NCBI GenBank assembly: GCA_034659995.1
Contig: JAYEIH010000074.1
Span: 1-13,411, forward strand
Origin: JAYEIH01 sp034659995
GTDB taxonomy: Archaea > Methanobacteriota_B > Thermococci > Methanofastidiosales > B48-G16
Reading direction: 5' to 3'
Length of the DNA: 13,411 nt
In this document: positions 5,416 through 11,903 of the stretch, in pieces
Numbering within the stretch: the stretch's first letter is position 1
Layout: each line of letters begins with the position of its first letter
Made by a program: the position numbers and the translations under genes
The notes under the pieces: generated by a model
Databases searched by the model: none
Told to the model about the DNA's origin: nothing
Seen by the model: only the letters and a program-made list of their open reading frames with translations

Positions 5416-6492
5416 TTATTTTACAAAGTCTTCAGCATTGATTTCCAAAACTCTATTTTTCATCTCTTTTATCCGTTCAGTACTCTTTTTATAGCTTTTA
5501 AAGCATTTTCCACATATACATTCCTTATATTGCGGGCAAACTATATACATTACCTCTTTTTTTGTGAGTCGCATCTTCCTTATGCTCCTTTTTGTCTTGT
5601 TCTTTTTCTTGTTAGTTACAGAGAATTTTTCTCCAAAATCATAGAGATCTTCAAAGTATAATCTTGCAGAGGAGGAGAACAGGCTGGTGTTCCTCATTTT
5701 TTTTCTCAGCTCTTTTCTTCCCCGTTGATATGGGATTCCGAGGTCAGTTAAGGCGATCATACGCTCGTCCATACGGGATAGATCCGTTAGGTTATCTATT
5801 TTGGATGCAATTGTTCCGGACCTCCTTCTTTTATGTGAGGCGGTTCTGCCGATGAAAAATCCGGCTTCGAGAAGGGAGGACCGCATAGGGGTGGAGGAGG
5901 AGTATGTTACCAGGACGCCGTCGTGGCTGAGGACGTTATAGAGGGTCATGAAAAAGCTTGTGGAGTATGGCCTCCACTCAATCTTCGGTGAAAAGGCGTC
6001 ATGGAATATAACGTTGTATCTGCCTCCGTATCCATGTGTTAGGGCATTTGTTATGGCCAGGTGCACATTTTTTGGCTTCTCATAAACTTTGTTCCTAACA
6101 ATTCCTTTTTCGTAGAGTGACGACTCTATGGCACCTTTTATTTTCCTGTGCATATCAGATAGATCGGGGATGAGGAGCGCCATACAGAGTATCTCAGGAT
6201 CCTTTTCAACCATTTCTATCCGCAGTTCAGGATTGATCTCCAGAGCTGCAGCGGCGTTGTATCCAAAGCCGGAGAAAAGATCAAGAAGAAACTTTCTTTT
6301 TTCAATCATTGACGGAATGCAGAACTTATGGATGCTTTCATCATACGCACCGGTAATAGAGTGCATTGTTTCTCCATTGATTTCATATGTATAGGTGCCG
6401 TCATCTGTTCTGACAAGATCAGCTTTAATCTCCTCAAAAAACGTTTCTCTTTCTTTCAAACTCCGTTTTTTTGAAAAAAACTCTTTGATCAT
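5416..6492 (-). CDS. MnmC-like SAM-dependent tRNA methyltransferase
   Basis: A 358-aa Rossmann-fold methyltransferase of the MnmC/DUF752 type. In bacteria this domain methylates aminomethyl-2-thiouridine at tRNA wobble position 34; archaeal homologues are assumed to act on a related wobble uridine. The family opening is present: KADLVRTDDGTYTYEINGET at 23-42 and MHSITGAYDESIHKF at 43-57. The SAM loop is LLDLFSGFGYNAA (69-81), followed by FHDAFSP (163-169) and VLVTYSSST..RSSLLEAGF (about 194-212). IPYQR (about 253-257) matches the family's late motif. The FAD oxidase half of bacterial MnmC is absent. The C-terminal 60 residues are basic and contain a Cys cluster (C319, C325, C327, C330; CPQ..CICGKC) that suggests a small metal-binding knuckle. 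Its ATG overlaps the RNase Z stop by 4 bp, linking two tRNA-processing genes. Confidence 0.82.
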   Translation of the reverse strand: MIKEFFSKKRSLKERETFFEEIKADLVRTDDGTYTYEINGETMHSITGAYDESIHKFCIPSMIEKRKFLLDLFSGFGYNAAAALEINPELRIEMVEKDPEILCMALLIPDLSDMHRKIKGAIESSLYEKGIVRNKVYEKPKNVHLAITNALTHGYGGRYNVIFHDAFSPKIEWRPYSTSFFMTLYNVLSHDGVLVTYSSSTPMRSSLLEAGFFIGRTASHKRRRSGTIASKIDNLTDLSRMDERMIALTDLGIPYQRGRKELRKKMRNTSLFSSSARLYFEDLYDFGEKFSVTNKKKNKTKRSIRKMRLTKKEVMYIVCPQYKECICGKCFKSYKKSTERIKEMKNRVLEINAEDFVK

Positions 6493-7361
6493 AACTCAAT
6501 CACTGCAAGGTCCTCTGCTACCTCTGCACTGTCAATGTATTCTCTGGCCTTTTTTTCAATCTCACCGGGGTCATAGCGCTGACTTATATGTGTCAAGATG
6601 AGTTTCTTTGCGCCTATATCCCGGGCAGCCTCACAGGCATCCTTTACCGTGGAATGGAATGTATTGTTCCTGTCTTTTTCATTTAAAAAAGTACTCTCGT
6701 GGATCAGCAGATCGCATTTTTTAAAGGGAATATCCACAGGAAGCGTATCACCGGTATAAATAATAGACTTTCCGGTCTTTTTCGGTCCTGTCAGTTCTTC
6801 CATCGTTACGTTTTTTCCATTTACAGTTATCTCTCCATTTCTTTCCAGTTTGGAGAACATTTTCCCGTTTATCCCAAGTTTTTCTGTCTTTTCTTCGATA
6901 AAACTTCCCCTTCTATCGTTTTCTTTGAATATGTATCCAAGAGAAGGCACGCCATGATCAGTCTTAAAAGATTGGATGTAATACTCCCCAAAGTTCACAC
7001 GGCCGCCATCTTCTATCTCATGTACATTCACATCAAAATTTATTCCGAAATAGCCCGATTTGAGCATGTTTTTAAGGAAATAGATCGTTTTTTCAGGGCC
7101 GTATATATCCAGCGGCTCCGTTCTCTCACTCAGTGACATTGTCATAAGCAACCCTGGAATTCCCAGCACATGGTCCCCGTGAAAATGGCTGATGAATATA
7201 GAGGTTATTTTAGAGGGTTTTATTAACGAGACCATCTGTCTCTGGGCATTTTCTCCGCAGTCAAAGAGAATTACTTCCCCCCTATACTTCACTGCGATGG
7301 AAGAAACTCCTCTTTCCTTTGTCGGTCTCGATGCTCCTGTTCCCAAAAACACAACTTTCAT
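6489..7361 (-). CDS. rnz: Ribonuclease Z (tRNA 3' endonuclease)
   Basis: RNase Z cleaves the 3' trailer from precursor tRNAs. That step is needed here because the window's tRNA-Leu lacks an encoded CCA. The metallo-beta-lactamase motifs are clear: FLGTGASRP at the N-terminus, FDCGENAQRQM (33-43), the zinc motif HFHGDH (59-64), YTGDTLP, the HEST segment and a late HISQRY histidine. The length of 290 aa from ATG 7361 is slightly under the usual 300-310. A GTG at 7382 would add seven residues (MAAKRYI) but has no ribosome site, and the family normally begins at MKVVFLGTG. It lies 48 bp after the COG2426 gene and overlaps the next gene as ATGA. Confidence 0.93.
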   Translation of the reverse strand: MKVVFLGTGASRPTKERGVSSIAVKYRGEVILFDCGENAQRQMVSLIKPSKITSIFISHFHGDHVLGIPGLLMTMSLSERTEPLDIYGPEKTIYFLKNMLKSGYFGINFDVNVHEIEDGGRVNFGEYYIQSFKTDHGVPSLGYIFKENDRRGSFIEEKTEKLGINGKMFSKLERNGEITVNGKNVTMEELTGPKKTGKSIIYTGDTLPVDIPFKKCDLLIHESTFLNEKDRNNTFHSTVKDACEAARDIGAKKLILTHISQRYDPGEIEKKAREYIDSAEVAEDLAVIEL

Positions 7362-7409
7362 GATGTATCTTTTTGCGGCCACTAAAAAATGTTGTGGTCG
7401 TAAGTTCTC

Positions 7410-7865
7410 TCAAAAAATACTGATCGCACCTTGCGTCACCAAGGTAACGATGATGCCCGCGATCACTGCACCCGTAGCAATAGAGAGAAAGGCCTTCTTT
7501 CGTCTAAATCCGAAAATGTAGGCGATGAGCGTTCCAGAGTAAACCCCGCTTCCGGGGAGGGGAACACCGACGAACAGTGCAAGCCCGATGAGTTCGTATT
7601 TCTCGTATTTTTTGTAGCTTCTCCGTGCCCTTTTCGTTGCGTATTGGTACAGCCTCTCAACAATCTCGATCCGTGTCACGATAGGAACTGCAAGATCCAG
7701 AAAGAGAAAAATAAAGGGAATGAGGAGGATATTAACGATGACACACCCGATAAAGAGGAGAGACACATCGTATCCATAGGTAGCTCCCAATGGTATTGCT
7801 CCCCTCAGCTCCACCCAGGGAAGAACACAGACAAAAAAGACATAAAAAAGCTTCCAGCCTACCAT
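7410..7865 (-). CDS. COG2426 small membrane transporter-like protein
   Basis: A 151-aa integral membrane protein of the COG2426 family, often annotated as a putative small multidrug export protein, although transport activity is poorly supported. Family signatures are PWVELRGAIPLG (about 16-27) and GLALFVGVPLPGSGVYSGTLIA in the second half. Both contain the Pro/Gly-rich re-entrant-like segments also seen in DedA-type proteins. A basic cytoplasmic loop (TKRARRSYKKYEKYE) separates the halves. The start overlaps the uppP stop by 7 bp, and GGTGAT sits ahead of the ATG, so translation is coupled. Pairing with UppP suggests a role linked to isoprenoid lipid or phosphate handling at the membrane; that is inference. 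Confidence 0.85.
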   Translation of the reverse strand: MVGWKLFYVFFVCVLPWVELRGAIPLGATYGYDVSLLFIGCVIVNILLIPFIFLFLDLAVPIVTRIEIVERLYQYATKRARRSYKKYEKYELIGLALFVGVPLPGSGVYSGTLIAYIFGFRRKKAFLSIATGAVIAGIIVTLVTQGAISIF

Positions 7866-8590
7866 AAGATCACCAGCGTGAGTATCCCAAAGGCAATACA
7901 GAAGAGATCAAACGGCACCTTTTTTGCCACCTTTAGCAGTACGTCCATGGCCAGATATCCTGCAAAAAACGCAAATATTATCCCGATAACGATATACTGC
8001 GAATGGAATACGAGCAGTTCCGGATTTTTTACCGCATCCAGAATAATTCCACCGATGACAGCGGGAACACTCATCAAAAAGGAGATTTTGAGGGCTTCTT
8101 CCTGGGAAAATCCTCGAAAGAGTAGAGAGGACACGGTGACTCCCGATCGGGAGATGCCGGGGAGAATAGAAAACCCCTGAAAAAATCCCGCAATGAAGCT
8201 GTCCATCGACGTACTTTCTTCATAACGCGTCGTACCGAACTGCCGCTGGGAGAACCGAAGGATCAGGCCTGTGAGTATCAGCGATACACCTATTATCACG
8301 CTGATAAGCTCTCCAGAGTACTGTACAAAGAAGTAGAGAGGTACTCCAATAACCCCGGTAACAGCAGTAGCAATTACAATAAATCGCGTGAGATAGAGCT
8401 TTATATCTCTAAACTTCACCAACACCGCCATCAATGTCCCAAAATGAAGAAAGAGCGCGAAGGAAAACGCCTCCTGGATTGTCATCTCTGTGAGTGATCC
8501 GACAATCGTGACCTGTGCGGAACTGCTTACAGGTAGCCACTCTGTAACTCCCTGGACAATTCCGAGAAGTGCCGCATAAAAAAAGTTCAT
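7859..8590 (-). CDS. uppP: Undecaprenyl-diphosphatase-like (UppP/BacA) membrane phosphatase
   Basis: A 243-aa polytopic protein of the UppP/BacA family, which dephosphorylates polyprenyl diphosphates so that the lipid carrier can be reused. In archaea the substrate would be a dolichol-type polyprenyl diphosphate. Motif 1 is GIVQGVTEWLPVSSSAQ (about 10-26): the second glutamate of the bacterial ExxxE pair is kept and the first is Gln. The motif-1 position that is His in bacterial SSTGHL is Gln here. Motif 2 is ILPGISRSGVTVSSLLFRG, with the catalytic-site arginine retained. About seven TM segments follow. The ATG is predicted to be leaderless from the symmetric TATA element at 8606-8625. It leads the unit uppP-COG2426-rnz-mnmC-like. 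Confidence 0.88.
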   Translation of the reverse strand: MNFFYAALLGIVQGVTEWLPVSSSAQVTIVGSLTEMTIQEAFSFALFLHFGTLMAVLVKFRDIKLYLTRFIVIATAVTGVIGVPLYFFVQYSGELISVIIGVSLILTGLILRFSQRQFGTTRYEESTSMDSFIAGFFQGFSILPGISRSGVTVSSLLFRGFSQEEALKISFLMSVPAVIGGIILDAVKNPELLVFHSQYIVIGIIFAFFAGYLAMDVLLKVAKKVPFDLFCIAFGILTLVILW

Positions 8591-8605
8591 AGCTTTAAGG
8601 TCATG

Positions 8606-8625
8606 AAAAGCTTTATATTGCTTTT
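8606..8625. promoter_or_regulatory. Symmetric bidirectional TATA element between uppP and gcvT
   Basis: AAAAGC (8606-8611) and GCTTTT (8620-8625) are perfect inverted repeats flanking TTTATATT. Read either way this is a purine-rich BRE plus TATA box. Transcription rightward would start near 8642, about 10 bases before the gcvT GTG. Leftward it would start at about 8590, exactly at the uppP ATG. No second TATA box is visible in the 61-bp divergent gap. Confidence 0.6.
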
Positions 8626-8651
8626 GGTATTATGGCCTATCAGGTGTTCCT

Positions 8652-9773
8652 GTGAAACTTACACTCCATAAATGGCATGAAAAAAATGCAAAGAAAATAG
8701 CCGATTTTGCCGGATATACAATGCCCATCTGGTACTCGGGTATAAAAGATGAACACAGCGCTGTAAGAAACAATGTAGGTATCTTCGATCTCTCGCATAT
8801 GGGAGAGATCATAGTAAAGGGTAATGATGCAGTTCCATTTCTTCAGTATCTTACGACGAATGATATCTCAAAACCCCCACCGATCTCTGCAACCTATGCA
8901 TTGATACTCAATGAACGCGGAGCGATAAAGGACGAGTGCCTTGTGTACAACCGTGGGGAAGATTATATGGTTGTATATGATGCTGTGGCTGTGGATAAGA
9001 TATATGCATGGTTTTCGGCATTTACCAGGTTCTACGATGTTGATATTATAAATAAAACTCGTGATATACAGCTTTACTCTGTTCAGGGGCCAAAGGCGCG
9101 GAATCTATGCAAAGAGATGTTTGATGTCGAAACAGAGGATATGTGGTGGTTTCAGGCAAAGAAAAGAACATATAAAGGCGTGGATCTTATTGTCTCAAAA
9201 TCTGGATATACCGGTGAGAATGGATTTGAGTTGTTTTTTGAAGCTAATAATGAGTACAGTCTTGAGCTGTGGAAGGCGATACTGGATAAAGGAGCGAAGT
9301 ATGGTATAAAGCCCTGCGGTCTTGGAGCAAGAGACAGTTTAAGAGTGGAGGCAGGGTATACGCTCTATGGAAATGACACAAAAGAAAAGCAGCTGTTGAG
9401 CACAGATGTAGACTGCATGACACCTCTGGAAGGAGGATTTGAATTTGCCGTCTCCTTTGATAAGGAGTTCATTGGGAAAAAAGCTATAGAAAATCAGAAA
9501 GTTCGGAAAAAAATAATGCGTTTCAAGCTTGCAGAAAGAGGGATACCGCGAGGAGGCTACAGGATTTTTGCCGATGGTGAACATGTTGGTGAGGTGACGA
9601 GTGGATCTCAGTCCATGAACGGTGAGGGCATAGGGCTGTGTTTTGTGGATGCTGATCTTGGAAAGGGGGATAAAATTTATATAGAGATACGGGATAAAAA
9701 GAAAAAAGGAGAGATTGTTGAACCTCCCTTTTATGATCCCACGAGGTTTGGAGCCTCGCGAGAAGGTGATTAA
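8652..9773 (+). CDS. gcvT: Glycine cleavage system T protein (aminomethyltransferase)
   Basis: GcvT transfers the methylene group from the aminomethyl-lipoyl arm of GcvH to tetrahydrofolate or tetrahydromethanopterin, releasing ammonia. The 373-aa length matches the family. Motifs are the N-terminal FAGYTMPIWYSGI.DEH and VGIFDLSHMGE, the catalytic-aspartate region ERGAIKDECLVYN, YSVQGPKA, SGYTGENGFELF, and GLGARDSLRVEAGYTLYG. The C-terminal barrel ends with the PPFYDP segment. GTG 8652 is chosen because AGGTG lies five bases upstream and the sequence starts with the family's KLTLHKWHEKNAKKIADFAG. The gcvH ATG begins on the next base after the stop. The P and L proteins are not in the window, so the full complex needs other loci. 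Confidence 0.95.
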   Translation: MKLTLHKWHEKNAKKIADFAGYTMPIWYSGIKDEHSAVRNNVGIFDLSHMGEIIVKGNDAVPFLQYLTTNDISKPPPISATYALILNERGAIKDECLVYNRGEDYMVVYDAVAVDKIYAWFSAFTRFYDVDIINKTRDIQLYSVQGPKARNLCKEMFDVETEDMWWFQAKKRTYKGVDLIVSKSGYTGENGFELFFEANNEYSLELWKAILDKGAKYGIKPCGLGARDSLRVEAGYTLYGNDTKEKQLLSTDVDCMTPLEGGFEFAVSFDKEFIGKKAIENQKVRKKIMRFKLAERGIPRGGYRIFADGEHVGEVTSGSQSMNGEGIGLCFVDADLGKGDKIYIEIRDKKKKGEIVEPPFYDPTRFGASREGD

Positions 9774-10154
9774 ATGAACGTGAAAAAAGGTCTTTATTAT
9801 ACAGAAAGTCATGAGTGGCTTGAGGTCGATGGGGATACAGGTACCGTAGGTATTAGTGACTATGCACAGGAAGAGCTGGGAGATGTGGCATACATAGATC
9901 TTCCGGAAGAGGGTATAGAGCTTAAAAAAGGCGAGGAGTTATGTGAGATAGAGTCTGTAAAAGCTGTCTCTGACGTGTATACTCCTATAAGTGGAGAAGT
10001 CATAGAGGTAAATACAGATCTGGAGGATGTTCCGGAAGAGATAAATGAGGAGCCCTATGATGTATGGATAGCAAAGATTGCCATAAAAGACAAGAAGGAG
10101 ATAGAGGAGCTGATGAACGCAGAGGAGTACGAAGAGTATCTGGAAACCCTATAA
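9774..10154 (+). CDS. gcvH: Glycine cleavage system H protein
   Basis: GcvH is the lipoyl carrier that shuttles the aminomethyl arm among the P, T and L proteins. The 126-aa sequence is canonical: YYTESHEWLEVDGDTGTVGI at 9-28, YAQEELGDVAYIDLPEEG, and the lipoylation site ESVKAVSD with Lys63. YTPISGEVIEVN and an acidic C-terminal helix (EYEEYLETL) follow. It abuts gcvT with no gap and has AAGGTGAT just ahead of the ATG, within the end of gcvT, so the two are co-expressed. Lipoylation requires lipoate ligase or synthase from outside the window. Confidence 0.96.
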   Translation: MNVKKGLYYTESHEWLEVDGDTGTVGISDYAQEELGDVAYIDLPEEGIELKKGEELCEIESVKAVSDVYTPISGEVIEVNTDLEDVPEEINEEPYDVWIAKIAIKDKKEIEELMNAEEYEEYLETL

Positions 10155-10158
10155 AATT
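10151..10158 (+). promoter_or_regulatory. TATA box overlapping the gcvH stop
   Basis: TATAAAAT spans the gcvH stop codon (TAA at 10152-10154) and is centred about 26 bp ahead of the next ATG at 10180. The PAP2 gene may therefore have its own promoter as well as read-through from gcvTH. Confidence 0.5.
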
Positions 10159-10179
10159 TTATTTGCAGCGGGAGTATAC

Positions 10180-10875
10180 ATGAGGCGACAGATAGAAGAA
10201 AGGTTTTTAGCCCTCATCTCAGATAATAAGATGATCTTATTGGTATTGCTCGCTGCTGTGGAGCTTACACTTTATAGATCCGTTCATTCTACGGGCTTCG
10301 AAAATGATATTCAGCCTCATATCATGCCTGCAAAGACGACATTAGCTCTGCAGGGGTATATTGGGACAGATGGCTTTATTGCTACAGTCTCTTCCTATTT
10401 TTATGTTTACGGCCATATATTTGCGCTGCTGCTTCTGGCTGGCGTAATATTCTTTTCTAAAGATCAGAAAACAAATATGCTTGCAGTTGTGATATCTTTT
10501 GCTTTAGAATCCCTAATATATCTCATATATCCTCTGGCTCCACCTATTAGAACAATGGCTGCGGTGCCCATACGGGTGCTCGTCTTTCCCACGTCCGAGA
10601 CGCTGATCTCCATAAAGTACTCTGCATTTCCAAGCGGTCATATTATCAAATCTGCTCTTGCCTACCTGATATGCAGAAGAGAGAATTTTTTTAAGATGTC
10701 ATACATCTATGCGGCAAATACCATACTCGTATCTCTCGTGGTGCTGTATCTTGGGGAACATTATGCCGTCGATGTGGTTGGTGGTATACTCCTTGCCCTG
10801 TTAGGGTTTGAAGCAGCAAAACGCCTCGGTAAAAACTACCTGTGGAAATCACAGGAAGATCTCTCCAAGCCGTGA
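10180..10875 (+). CDS. PAP2-family membrane phosphatase (inositol phosphorylceramide synthase-like branch)
   Basis: A 231-aa membrane protein with about six hydrophobic segments and PAP2 active-site motifs: FPSGHIIKSAL (PSGH at 151-154) and LGEHYAVDVVGGILLAL with the nucleophile-type His194. The classical first motif KxxxxxxRP is replaced by YPLAPPIR (about 117-124). Together with SSYFYVYGHIF upstream, this is the pattern of the PAP2_3/Aur1-like branch, which dephosphorylates or transfers head groups of membrane lipids. Substrate candidates are polyprenyl or archaeal ether-lipid phosphates. GGGAG lies six bases before the ATG. With uppP nearby, it is the second membrane phosphatase in the window, though the two are transcribed divergently. 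Confidence 0.82.
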   Translation: MRRQIEERFLALISDNKMILLVLLAAVELTLYRSVHSTGFENDIQPHIMPAKTTLALQGYIGTDGFIATVSSYFYVYGHIFALLLLAGVIFFSKDQKTNMLAVVISFALESLIYLIYPLAPPIRTMAAVPIRVLVFPTSETLISIKYSAFPSGHIIKSALAYLICRRENFFKMSYIYAANTILVSLVVLYLGEHYAVDVVGGILLALLGFEAAKRLGKNYLWKSQEDLSKP

Positions 10876-10878
10876 GCT

Positions 10879-10971
10879 CTATCCCGCCATCACAAATGTT
10901 GCAGCACTCAGGATGAGCGCCGTTGTCAACATCAGGACCAATAGAATATATAGTTTCTTTTCTCCATTCAC
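10879..10971 (-). CDS. 30-residue single-TM peptide
   Basis: A GTG at 10971 on the minus strand opens a 30-codon frame: a short basic N-terminus (VNGEKK), then a continuous hydrophobic helix (LYILLVLMLTTALILSAA), then TFVMAG. Such one-pass micropeptides are easily missed in annotation. AGTGAT, matching the 3' part of the Shine-Dalgarno, lies just before the GTG, and a TATA box (GTATAAATATAACC) is centred about 34 bp upstream, giving a leader of about 8 bases. It converges with the PAP2 gene (3 bp between stops). No function can be assigned. Confidence 0.5.
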   Translation of the reverse strand: MNGEKKLYILLVLMLTTALILSAATFVMAG

Positions 10972-10997
10972 GTTATCACTGGAACTACTAAGGAGAG

Positions 10998-11010
10998 GTT
11001 ATATTTATAC
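10998..11010 (-). promoter_or_regulatory. TATA box for the 30-residue peptide
   Basis: The minus strand reads GTATAAATATAACC, a strong A/T box that predicts a start of transcription near 10979, just ahead of the GTG at 10971. Read on the plus strand it is also A-box-like, but only a 10-codon frame (ATG 11028) follows. Confidence 0.5.
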
Positions 11011-11033
11011 TTTATTTAACTTATAAAATGAGT

Positions 11034-11053
11034 AAACGTTGTTTTCAACGTTT
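11034..11053 (-). terminator. Perfect 8-bp hairpin downstream of the cupin gene
   Basis: AAACGTTG (11034-11041) and CAACGTTT (11046-11053) form a perfect 8-bp stem around a 4-base loop, 18 bp past the cupin stop. Minus-strand sequence beyond it contains ATTTTAT rather than a long T run, so termination is plausible but not certain. A palindromic binding site is the alternative. Confidence 0.45.
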
Positions 11054-11070
11054 TAGTTAGTCGTTTTGAA

Positions 11071-11394
11071 TCATTCCTTATAATCTTCCCTTACAGGGTA
11101 AAAGATATCAATGACCTCACAGAGGCTGAGTGCCTCACCCGAATGAGGCAGATCTGGTTGGATGACCGCAACATCTCCCGGCCCCAGATTCTTTGTTTCA
11201 TTCCCAACTTTTAGCCTAAGTTTTCCCTTTAAAACATGCGTTATCTGCTCGTGCTCATGAACGTGCTCGGGCATCGAGGCATCCTTCTCGATCCTCCAGC
11301 GTACAACTGTCAGATTTTCAGAGTGAACAAACTTCGCGTGGAACCCGGGAATTACTTCCCTTTCTTCAATCTCGTCGAAACTTGTGAAGCTCAT
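11071..11394 (-). CDS. Single-domain cupin protein
   Basis: A 107-aa cupin beta-barrel. Metal-ligand motif 1 is MPEHVHEHEQITHVLKGKL, with two His of an HxH pair, a Glu, and the conserved Gly. Motif 2 is GPGDVAVIQPDLPHSGEA, with the second-motif His. These residues suggest a bound divalent metal. Small cupins of this kind serve as isomerases, dioxygenases or ligand-binding proteins, and the sequence does not tell which. The frame is open up to 11472, but a strong TATA box lies at 11412-11423, centred 25 bp before ATG 11394, so the longer reading would run through the promoter. The message is predicted to be leaderless. The hairpin at 11034-11053 follows it. Confidence 0.85.
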   Translation of the reverse strand: MSFTSFDEIEEREVIPGFHAKFVHSENLTVVRWRIEKDASMPEHVHEHEQITHVLKGKLRLKVGNETKNLGPGDVAVIQPDLPHSGEALSLCEVIDIFYPVREDYKE

Positions 11395-11411
11395 GGTATG
11401 GTTTTGGTCGG

Positions 11412-11423
11412 AATATATATAAA
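11412..11423 (-). promoter_or_regulatory. TATA box for the cupin gene
   Basis: The minus strand reads TTTATATATATTC with the expected 25-bp spacing to ATG 11394. It fixes the cupin start and supports leaderless translation. Confidence 0.7.
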
Positions 11424-11440
11424 TGTTGGTTTTTTGGAGA

Positions 11441-11626
11441 TTAACCTGGCTGGCCCCAATTCTCTCCACCACAAATAGGACACTCTCCTGCCCCTTTACT
11501 TGCCCAAACCCAGTAGATTATGGCAGGCAATATGCCAAACAGGAGCAAAATGAGGGCAATCAGGATGTTTGCACCTTCTTTGGGGGTTACCCATTGCTTA
11601 CAGTCCATACAATATTTTCTTCCCAT
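11441..11626 (-). CDS. Small membrane protein with split zinc-ribbon-like Cys pairs
   Basis: A 61-aa protein: MGRKYCMDCKQWVTPKEG, then a hydrophobic segment (about 19-43, ANILIALILLLFGILPAIIYWVW), then GECPICGGENW. Two CxxC pairs (Cys6/Cys9 and Cys49/Cys52) flank the membrane segment. If that segment folds back as a re-entrant hairpin, the pairs could make one zinc site. Similar short proteins with an N-terminal Cys knuckle and TM segments exist in archaea, with no known role. The ATG has AGGTGA five bases upstream, and a TATTTAAA-type box lies at 11658-11665. It ends 18 bp before the cupin promoter, so the two are separate units. Confidence 0.75.
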   Translation of the reverse strand: MGRKYCMDCKQWVTPKEGANILIALILLLFGILPAIIYWVWASKGAGECPICGGENWGQPG

Positions 11627-11657
11627 TTTCTCACCTGCATCATATTAAAGAAGACAT

Positions 11658-11665
11658 TATTTAAA
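11658..11665 (-). promoter_or_regulatory. TATA-like box for the Cys-pair membrane protein
   Basis: The minus strand reads GATTTAAATAATG. The spacing suggests a start of transcription around 11635, with a short leader holding the Shine-Dalgarno AGGTGA (11631-11636). Confidence 0.45.
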
Positions 11666-11756
11666 TCTTCGGGTATTTTTTCACAGCTTTCTTGCCTTCA
11701 TATTATCTTTTAGTTGTGCACTTCAGAAAGGTTTTAATCTCTTTATTTCTCCATTA

Positions 11757-11834
11757 ATGGGTGCGTCTAAGGAGATCTGGGCTGTTGTTTTTGCTCGTTC
11801 TGAATCCTCTACTATTAATCCAAAAGATTTATAA
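11757..11834 (+). CDS. Tentative 25-residue ORF
   Basis: ATG 11757 opens 25 codons (MGASKEIWAVVFARSESS, then TINPKDL) between the Cys-pair protein and the UDG-like gene. No Shine-Dalgarno is present. A weak T/A-rich element (TTTTAATC, about 11732-11739) lies near -22. It may be a chance frame. Its stop overlaps the TATA box of the next gene. Confidence 0.15.
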   Translation: MGASKEIWAVVFARSESSTINPKDL

Positions 11835-11861
11835 AAAAAGGGTACATTTAAGCATATAAAC
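11828..11861 (+). promoter_or_regulatory. Two tandem TATA boxes for the UDG-like gene
   Basis: TTTATAAAA (11828-11836) predicts transcription starting near 11860, right at an ATG for a 13-codon frame. CATATAAAC (11853-11861) predicts a start near 11883, just ahead of the main ATG. The two could give messages with and without the short frame. Confidence 0.5.
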
Positions 11862-11903
11862 ATGGAGAATGGATTTAAAGGCGAGGAAGCTAAATGCGTT
11901 TGA
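11862..11903 (+). CDS. Possible 13-residue leader peptide overlapping the UDG-like start
   Basis: ATG 11862 encodes MENGFKGEEAKCV and stops at 11903, inside the beginning of the UDG-like gene in another frame. The upstream TATA box would make it leaderless. It could couple translation to the main start, or be accidental. Confidence 0.25.
   Translation: MENGFKGEEAKCV

Noticed and set aside
7374..7402. Hairpin GCGGCCAC / GTGGTCGT between the COG2426 gene and RNase Z
   Set aside because: The pairing is good only as plus-strand RNA with two G-U wobbles; on the transcribed minus strand it has mismatches, so it is not a terminator or attenuator for this unit.
7431..8180. Plus-strand 249-codon open frame opposite uppP and the COG2426 gene
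   Set aside because: Its composition is not protein-like and the minus strand encodes two clearly recognisable membrane proteins over the same bases.
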